Below are positions 7,218 through 11,926 of a stretch of DNA of 11,926 nt, in pieces (position 1 is the first letter of the stretch; each line of letters starts with the position of its first letter). The stretch covers positions 1 through 11,926 of the forward strand of contig DAOVYW010000050.1 of assembly GCA_030635415.1 (NCBI GenBank), in the 5' to 3' direction. The stretch comes from Candidatus Firestoneibacteriota bacterium (lineage in GTDB: Bacteria > Oederibacteriota > JAAXVQ01 > JAUVAV01). Below the pieces are notes generated by a model, which was not told the origin of the DNA, ran no database searches, and worked only from the letters and a program-made list of their open reading frames with translations. Made by a program: the position numbers and the translations under genes.

Positions 7218-7248
7218 AAAAAACGGCCCTTACGGGCCGTTTTTTTTT
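7216..7248. terminator. Bidirectional intrinsic terminator between phosphodiesterase and cold-shock genes
   Basis: A perfect 7-bp stem ACGGCCC (7223-7229) and GGGCCGT (7234-7240) encloses the loop TTAC. It is followed by nine T (7240-7248) and preceded by eight A (7216-7223), so it has a U-tract in either direction. It serves the convergent phosphodiesterase (+) and cold-shock (-) genes. The A-tract begins inside the TAA stop of the phosphodiesterase. Confidence 0.93.
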
Positions 7249-7263
7249 ATTCAACTGATCAGG

Positions 7264-7473
7264 TTATCCGACTTTGCGGACATTGGCTGCCTGAGCGCCC
7301 TTCGGGCCTTCGACAATGTCAAACTCAACCGCATCACCCTCATTTAGATTGCGGAATCCGTCACCCTGGATGGCTGAAAAATGTACAAAAACATCCTTCC
7401 CGCCGTCTTCCTGTTCCAAAAACCCAAAACCCTTTGATCCGTTAAACCACTTCGTCTTACCTTGTACTGACAT
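7264..7473 (-). CDS. Cold-shock domain protein (CspA family)
   Basis: A 69-residue single cold-shock domain, a five-strand OB fold that binds single-stranded RNA/DNA and acts as an RNA chaperone. It shows KWFNGSKGFGF (8-18) containing RNP1 and VFVHFSAI (28-35) containing RNP2, with aromatic residues W9, F16, F18, F29, H31 and F32. The usual C-terminal pattern GPKGAQAANV follows. The frame remains open upstream to 7524, but the ATG at 7471-7473 is the true start: it yields the family's normal N-terminus and has GGAGGAG 8 nt upstream. It is probably monocistronic, with its own promoter (7537-7565) and a shared terminator. Whether it is cold-induced or constitutive is not shown, and the paralogue letter cannot be assigned. 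Confidence 0.96.
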   Translation of the reverse strand: MSVQGKTKWFNGSKGFGFLEQEDGGKDVFVHFSAIQGDGFRNLNEGDAVEFDIVEGPKGAQAANVRKVG

Positions 7474-7481
7474 AAATATTT

Positions 7482-7488
7482 CTCCTCC
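7482..7488 (-). promoter_or_regulatory. Ribosome binding site GGAGGAG of the cold-shock gene
   Basis: GGAGGAG on the minus strand lies 8 nt before the ATG at 7473. It excludes the longer reading that would begin at 7524. Confidence 0.85.
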
Positions 7489-7505
7489 AAATTTTAAATA
7501 CCCTC

Positions 7506-7526
7506 TTTTGATTTTACCAATCAAAA
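7506..7526 (-). promoter_or_regulatory. Hairpin at the 5' end of the cold-shock mRNA
   Basis: TTTTGATT (7506-7513) and AATCAAAA (7519-7526) form a perfect 8-bp stem with a 5-nt loop. The predicted transcription start is near 7530, so the transcript would begin within a few nucleotides of this hairpin. It sits about 17 nt upstream of the ribosome binding site. A role in mRNA stability or temperature response is possible but unproven; the stem is AU-rich and weak. Confidence 0.5.
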
Positions 7527-7536
7527 TGAGAGTTAA

Positions 7537-7565
7537 AATTTATCACAAAGGATAATTTTTGTCAA
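7537..7565 (-). promoter_or_regulatory. Sigma70-type promoter of the cold-shock gene
   Basis: On the minus strand a perfect TTGACA (7560-7565) is followed after 17 bp by TAAATT (7537-7542), 4 of 6 matches to TATAAT. The predicted start near 7530 leaves a leader of about 57 nt before the ATG. This is the best promoter match in the window. Confidence 0.7.
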
Positions 7566-7681
7566 ACTTTCTTTTTGTTTGTTTTTTCCGTAAGAAGCCA
7601 GTCAGCTGGAAAGTAGCCAGATCAAATATAGAAAAAAATTATTGTGCGCGGCTATAAGCAGAGAAGTAAGTCTATCGTTTG

Positions 7682-7713
7682 TGTAGGGGGCGTTTAATTA
7701 AACGCCCCCTACA
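7682..7713. repeat. Perfect 32-bp palindrome with TGTAGGGGG ends
   Basis: The half-site TGTAGGGGGCGTTTAA (7682-7697) is followed directly by its exact reverse complement (7698-7713), with no spacer. Its TGTAGGGG ends match those of the element at 1872-2016, so both probably belong to one family of interspersed palindromes. It lies between the porin's 3' end and the cold-shock promoter. A transcript could fold it into a long stem, but no U-tract follows in either direction, so it is not a standard terminator. The rest of 7566-7769 shows no gene. Confidence 0.85.
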
Positions 7714-7769
7714 TCCGTATTGTTGGCTTTGTAAAATTCATATTTCAGTTTTAGAGACCTTATAGGGTT

Positions 7770-9044
7770 TTAAAAATTCATTTGGATACGTGTTTGGAAA
7801 ATACTGCCATTACCCGCAGGATCACCACTGGCAAAAATATAGTTGCCCATCATGCGCACGTAAGGATTCAAATACCAATTAAACCCACAAGTAATGTCAT
7901 TTAGTTCCCCCCCGAAAATGCCAATATTTTCTTTATCCAGGGCAATAGTTGAATAACGGACAGCAATTTCTAAAGCATCATCCACACTATTCCCTGACGC
8001 CGGATTCGCTTTAACCTGTCCCAGAGTTGCAATGGAAGTATATTTCCGGTTTTCGCCGGTTAAAAAATAGCTTGCTTGAATATAGCCGGCCGAAAAAACG
8101 GGGTCATCATTCCAAATCTCCTCAACATTAGCCAGCACATATTCACCTTGCAGGGAGAATGATCCCCTAAGAAAGACGAGTTCGAGACCGGTTAAGGTTA
8201 TTTTATCAGCTGGAATATTTAAACCAACCAAATACGGCGCCAAATGACTCTCCGGCTTTTCACCAAAGACGGCGGTATCGCTTTCAGGATTTCGAACACT
8301 GTACCCTCCGCCCAAATGCAAAACCGTCCTGTTGGTATGAGAAAAATATGGCAAAAATGTCAGCCGCGTAGTGAAATTGGACTTTCTCCCAGACCAGTTC
8401 CAATCTGAGGAATTCTTTTGAAAAACGCCTATGGCCCAGTTGATACGGCCATGAAAAAACCGGTTGTCCAAACAGATACCCGCATTGTAGCCTGGTGTAA
8501 AGGCTGAAGTTAAAGCCCTTTCCATAAAAGTAATATTGGAAATGAGAGTTAATTCTTCCAGTCCAAAAGGTTCTTTAAACTGGCCAATACGCAGTCTGCC
8601 CAGCAAAGGAATATCCTTTAAACCCAGATACATATCCTCAAAGGCCACTTGATCGCGAGAGTACTTATATTGAAATTTATATATACCGCGCTTATAGATG
8701 GAACCCGTTAGATACAACCGCGTTAAACGGATTTCATTCGCATTAGTTCCCGACTCAATCCAATTGCTTAAATCATCATCAGCGGAAACGAAAAATGCCC
8801 AGTCACTCATGATGCATCCACCCAGTTTGAGCCTTATAATATCGTCATTGGTGGTTAAATGGATACCGTCTTTCCACATCACATTTATTTTGGTCTTATC
8901 CGCGTAAGTCTTACCAACTTTGGATTCCATCCGTGTCGGTTCAAATTTGGTTGCACTCGACCCGCCTTCCTCCATCCATGCCGCCGTCGCCCCCATTACT
9001 AAAAACAGGCTTCCGGCTAAAAAACAAAAAAAACCTTTTAGCAT
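7770..9044 (-). CDS. OprO/OprP-type outer-membrane porin
   Basis: A 424-residue protein of the phosphate-selective porin O/P type (Porin_O_P). Residues 1-22 form a signal peptide ending ATAA before W23. Family-like segments include DWAFFVSADD, LRIGQFKEPFGLEEL, ITFMERA, ASYFLTGENRKY and FNWYLNPYVRMMGNYIFA. The chain ends QTRIQMNF, a C-terminal phenylalanine typical of BAM-assembled beta-barrels. It should form a trimeric outer-membrane channel for anions or small solutes; phosphate specificity cannot be claimed from sequence. AGAGGGGG lies 6 nt before the ATG. It is separated from the upstream lipoprotein gene by 100 bp with a strong hairpin. No clear promoter follows that hairpin, so expression may rely on read-through or an unrecognised promoter. 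C120-type cysteines are few, which is expected. Confidence 0.88.
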   Translation of the reverse strand: MLKGFFCFLAGSLFLVMGATAAWMEEGGSSATKFEPTRMESKVGKTYADKTKINVMWKDGIHLTTNDDIIRLKLGGCIMSDWAFFVSADDDLSNWIESGTNANEIRLTRLYLTGSIYKRGIYKFQYKYSRDQVAFEDMYLGLKDIPLLGRLRIGQFKEPFGLEELTLISNITFMERALTSAFTPGYNAGICLDNRFFHGRINWAIGVFQKNSSDWNWSGRKSNFTTRLTFLPYFSHTNRTVLHLGGGYSVRNPESDTAVFGEKPESHLAPYLVGLNIPADKITLTGLELVFLRGSFSLQGEYVLANVEEIWNDDPVFSAGYIQASYFLTGENRKYTSIATLGQVKANPASGNSVDDALEIAVRYSTIALDKENIGIFGGELNDITCGFNWYLNPYVRMMGNYIFASGDPAGNGSIFQTRIQMNF

Positions 9045-9082
9045 TTTCTACCCCCTCTAAAAAATATCCCTTAACTCAAAAT

Positions 9083-9127
9083 TATGCTCATTAGGCAGGT
9101 ATTATTTATACCTGCCTAACGAGCATA
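9083..9127 (-). terminator. Long hairpin terminator after the lipoprotein gene
   Basis: The arms 9083-9102 and 9108-9127 pair over 20 bp with a single mismatch, which becomes a G-U wobble in the minus-strand RNA. The loop is 5 nt. The minus transcript continues with AATTTTG, a short U-run, consistent with intrinsic termination. It lies 18 bp past the lipoprotein stop and could also attenuate transcription into the porin gene. Confidence 0.75.
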
Positions 9128-9144
9128 TTAACAGACACAGCGCG

Positions 9145-10572
9145 CTATTTAAGTAACAAAGTATTATCAATCGATGGAATATTCTTATCGGGAGAACTTA
9201 TAAAATCATCATTACTTTGTCCTCCGACTGCATCTCCACTGCCGTCTAAATACAATCCTTCTACTGATTTGACATTACGACTAATTACCATGTGAACCGC
9301 AGGACTTGCGTAATCAAGCGACGGATAAAACGCGTCCGGCACAAAAACATCAACTGTTTTGGAACCATCAAATTCAATGTTTTTGGGTTGGATATTATAG
9401 CTTTCCAAATTATATGTCGCTCTCATTTGTAAATTATTAACTGTTAGCGTGGCAGCATCCATACGGTCATTACCTGAAATTAGCGTAGGCACTGCAAACA
9501 CTACTCTCCATCTGCGCAAATCTTCCCTATAGGTCACGCTGCTCACCGTAGGTGGAGTTATCATGTCGCTTATTCCACTACGAGTCGTGAAGTAGCGCAC
9601 CAGATCGTCAGATGCCTCTGCTATGCCATTATTATTGCCGTCAAAATATCTTCCCCTGACAGGCACATTAAGATGCGCGTGCAGGTAACCGGAACGCAGC
9701 CCGTTAATCCCGCCGCTCAAGATAACTTTGTAAACATTTTCGTCAACCAAAGAATAATTTGCCGTAAGCGAATTTGAAAAGCGTTCGACCCTTATCGGGG
9801 TAACCTGTATATTATTAGTATCATCCATAAGCAAACCATCGCCGCACGTTTGCCCGCTTACTTCATCTACCCGTCCGGCAAACTGCACCGTGATGGTTAT
9901 ATACCTATAATGTGCCGGAACATTGTCTGTATACATGGTGCCAGTTAAATCATAAGCAACCCCCGTAGTACCTCCGGCATTTACAGTTATCGCACTAATA
10001 TCGAAAGGCGCCATGGCATAAATAAAACCTGGCTCTGAAGGTATGCCAACATTAAATGCCTTTGTATATCTGTCAAATGCATTAACTTCGGCAATATTAT
10101 TGGCATTGCCATCCAGCGCACGGCCGTTGCGGTTTTTAACTCCGTTAGTTAGGAGCACCCGAAAAGCCGTGTTGTTTGACCAAGTTCCAGACACTGGTTT
10201 AAGGATTAATCGCTTGCAATCTGAATTGTAGCTGATACCGACATTTACATACTCTGTTTCATCAACATATTCATCCGGCGCACTGCCTCTGAGAAGCATG
10301 TAATAAATCTTAACTGTGGAACTGGAGAAACTAGCGGCATCCATATCCATATCAAAATCAATCCATAGTTCTTGCGCCGGTTCCAGCGTTCCCCCTCCAG
10401 TTATATTGCTTCCAATAACTTTGGGCATGCTTGTCGCATTTGAATTTTCAATTCCTATAAGACTGGTGTCCGGGCTTAACGGCCCTTGTTGTTTGGCACA
10501 AGAACTTATAAATACTGCCCCTGCACAGAAAACCCCAAGCAATAATGTGGTGGTAAAAATATTTTTTTTCAT
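9145..10572 (-). CDS. Lipoprotein with Ig-like (Big_5/SbsA-type) domains and Ca-loop-like motifs
   Basis: A 475-residue predicted lipoprotein. The signal peptide has K2-K3, a hydrophobic core and a lipobox I22-S-S-C25, with A26 and K27 after the cysteine. Residues about 50-175 look like an SbsA/Big_5 Ig-like domain: FDMDMDAASF (73-82) matches the family's Phe...Asp-Met-Asp start. Three Asp/Asn-rich loops recur at the ends of successive segments: D154-D167 (LDGNANNIAE), D311-D323 (FDGNNNGIAE) and D443-D456 (LDGSGDAVGG). They resemble calcium loops and the LDGDGDG tails that often close Ig-like repeats. Role unknown; a surface or periplasmic adhesive or structural function is inferred. AAAGGAG lies 12 nt before the ATG, a rather long spacing. 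It is 21 bp from the upstream barrel gene and is probably co-transcribed with it. Confidence 0.8.
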   Translation of the reverse strand: MKKNIFTTTLLLGVFCAGAVFISSCAKQQGPLSPDTSLIGIENSNATSMPKVIGSNITGGGTLEPAQELWIDFDMDMDAASFSSSTVKIYYMLLRGSAPDEYVDETEYVNVGISYNSDCKRLILKPVSGTWSNNTAFRVLLTNGVKNRNGRALDGNANNIAEVNAFDRYTKAFNVGIPSEPGFIYAMAPFDISAITVNAGGTTGVAYDLTGTMYTDNVPAHYRYITITVQFAGRVDEVSGQTCGDGLLMDDTNNIQVTPIRVERFSNSLTANYSLVDENVYKVILSGGINGLRSGYLHAHLNVPVRGRYFDGNNNGIAEASDDLVRYFTTRSGISDMITPPTVSSVTYREDLRRWRVVFAVPTLISGNDRMDAATLTVNNLQMRATYNLESYNIQPKNIEFDGSKTVDVFVPDAFYPSLDYASPAVHMVISRNVKSVEGLYLDGSGDAVGGQSNDDFISSPDKNIPSIDNTLLLK

Positions 10573-10593
10573 TATGCAATTACGCTCCTTTTT

Positions 10594-11926
10594 TTAAAAG
10601 TGAAAACTCATCGATAACCGGTAATTATCCAATCTCAGCACATTATAGTAGCTGGCTATATCGATCTGGACTTGAGGAAAAGGCCACCAACTTGCTCCGT
10701 AATGAAAATGATTGGTATGCATTACTGTTACTGTTGATTCATGGATCGCATCCGAAGCGCCAATAACATCAACCACTGTATGGGTAGTTTCGTTATTACC
10801 GTTCGTAGTGGCAGTTGTAGTGGGTGTGCGGGTCAAAACTTCTTCGCTGGTGGAATGCTCTTGTACGGTAATGCTATGTTTAACTCCAAAACGAAACACC
10901 AAATTATCCAATAACTCCAGGACCAACCCCGCAGGAAATTCAAAGGTGTCTGTATCCATCTCGTTTTTTTCTATTACCGTAGACCCGCCCGTGGTGATGG
11001 CGGTGAAATTGGCAAGCGGATCTCCGGTTCCGCTTACTACCTGGGTGCTGGCATATTGATTTGTTCTTGTAATTTCGCTGCTAAAGCCTGAGGAGCTTGC
11101 TCCTGCGCCTAAGGCCAGTTTCCAGCCCTCAAATAAATATTGGGCGCGTAAACTCAACGCAGCAAAGGTGGATTTAAGATCACCTTCATAAATATCATTA
11201 TCTGCCGTATTGGTTTCATCCACTTCCAGCCAAGCACCATTAGTCAAACGGCTGCGTTTCCATGTGCTTCTTAGCTGTTCTTTTTCCGATACATCCCGTG
11301 AAATGAATTCATATCCTGCTTTAGCAGTTACAATAACGTTTTTCTGCAATGTATAATCCATTCGCACGTCAACCAACCCTCCGAAACCATTCCCCGGATA
11401 GGCATTTATGCCCGAGTCCAAAATTGCATCTGGTTCTATGCCGCTTTCCTTATATGTATAAGCGAGATCTGATATTAATGACGGATTACCAGGAACAGTA
11501 TCGGTGTTTTCCACTTTTTCATATTCATATTCGTTGTAACCAAATTGTATAATCGGACCGATATTGGCTACTACCTCCAAATTAGGCATAAGACTCTTGG
11601 AACGGGCAGCACCTAATATTCGCCACGTAGAGATGCCGTAATCCAAAGAACCGGTTTGGGTTTGATCAAAACGAAAAATCTCATTATTTGAAATAATGGC
11701 ATATTCACGTTCCCAGGCCTCAAGATCAAAGGAGTCACCCGAATGCGGATTGAACGTGGGACGATGGGATTCCCAATCTGCACGAACCACACCGCCAAGA
11801 TCAAAACCATAGAGTCCGCGCATGCCAAAAGCTAAATAAATATCATTGGTGTAACTATGATCAATGCCCTCGATCCGGCCATAGCGCTCAGCTTTCAAGT
11901 CATAGATTCCATCATCGTCTGTATCC
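10594..11926 (-). CDS. Predicted outer-membrane beta-barrel protein, 5' end beyond the window
   Basis: The minus-strand frame is open to the right edge, so only the C-terminal 443 residues are seen. A TTG at 11896-11898 could be read as a start, but the upstream codons D-T-D-D-D-G-I-Y-D (11899-11925) continue the protein without a stop, so the gene is truncated. The visible part has many alternating hydrophobic/aromatic strands, for example IGPIIQFGYNEYEYEKV, WKLALGAGASSSGF, LVFRFGVKHSI and FHYGASWWPFPQVQIDIA. Between them lie long polar loops, one rich in Thr/Asn. It ends RLSMSFHF, with a terminal aromatic as in outer-membrane barrels. I recognise no specific family or substrate. It precedes the lipoprotein gene by 21 bp, probably in one operon. 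Confidence 0.7.
   Translation of the reverse strand, partial: DTDDDGIYDLKAERYGRIEGIDHSYTNDIYLAFGMRGLYGFDLGGVVRADWESHRPTFNPHSGDSFDLEAWEREYAIISNNEIFRFDQTQTGSLDYGISTWRILGAARSKSLMPNLEVVANIGPIIQFGYNEYEYEKVENTDTVPGNPSLISDLAYTYKESGIEPDAILDSGINAYPGNGFGGLVDVRMDYTLQKNVIVTAKAGYEFISRDVSEKEQLRSTWKRSRLTNGAWLEVDETNTADNDIYEGDLKSTFAALSLRAQYLFEGWKLALGAGASSSGFSSEITRTNQYASTQVVSGTGDPLANFTAITTGGSTVIEKNEMDTDTFEFPAGLVLELLDNLVFRFGVKHSITVQEHSTSEEVLTRTPTTTATTNGNNETTHTVVDVIGASDAIHESTVTVMHTNHFHYGASWWPFPQVQIDIASYYNVLRLDNYRLSMSFHF

Noticed and set aside
7474..7524. Longer cold-shock protein starting at 7524
   Set aside because: A strong GGAGGAG site and the canonical N-terminus support the start at 7473; the extension covers the leader hairpin.
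11896..11898. TTG as the start codon of the beta-barrel gene
   Set aside because: The frame remains open to the window edge with protein-like codons before it, and a mature outer-membrane protein needs a signal peptide, which is absent there.
1..11926. CRISPR array, tRNA/rRNA genes, transposase, toxin-antitoxin or phage-defence genes
   Set aside because: Looked for on both strands; no regularly spaced direct repeats, cloverleaf-like sequence or matching protein motifs were seen.

Overview
The window carries nine protein-coding genes, one of them cut by the right edge, and no rRNA, tRNA, CRISPR array or transposase that I can see. An OprP-type porin, a lipoprotein and an outer-membrane beta-barrel point to a Gram-negative bacterium. 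GTAGGGG-type palindromic repeats and a CCTGAGC...GAAGG repeat, both of a kind familiar from environmental and metagenome-derived genomes, suggest an uncultured lineage. The phylum cannot be fixed from sequence alone. The left half looks GC-richer than the right half (about 9-11.9 kb), judged by eye.

Layout. (1) 22-1845 (+): the ribosome-associated GTPase TypA/BipA. (2) 1846-2097: a convergent gap holding a folded repeat element with inverted TGTAGGGGC ends. (3) 2098-6347 (-): a tightly overlapping glycerol catabolism operon in transcription order glpK, a GlpA-like flavoprotein with a [2Fe-2S] tail, a second FAD/NAD oxidoreductase, and a small four-cysteine DUF1667 protein. (4) 6450-7217 (+): a divergent glycerophosphodiester phosphodiesterase. 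(5) 7216-7248: a bidirectional terminator. (6) 7264-7473 (-): a cold-shock protein with a recognisable promoter and a 5' hairpin. (7) 7682-7713: a perfect 32-bp palindrome. (8) 7770-11926 (-): three envelope genes, in transcription order a beta-barrel (5' end missing), an Ig-like lipoprotein, and, after a strong hairpin, an OprO/P-type porin.

How the genes work together. The phosphodiesterase releases sn-glycerol-3-phosphate from deacylated phospholipids, and GlpK makes the same compound from glycerol. The GlpA-like protein should oxidise it to dihydroxyacetone phosphate. The partner oxidoreductase and the DUF1667 protein probably carry the electrons onward; their acceptor is unknown. No GlpC, GlpF or glycerol regulator lies in the window. 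The glp triad is the most interesting metabolic system here: its architecture resembles multi-subunit flavin/Fe-S amine dehydrogenases more than E. coli GlpABC. The envelope genes on the right have no demonstrated link to glycerol metabolism.
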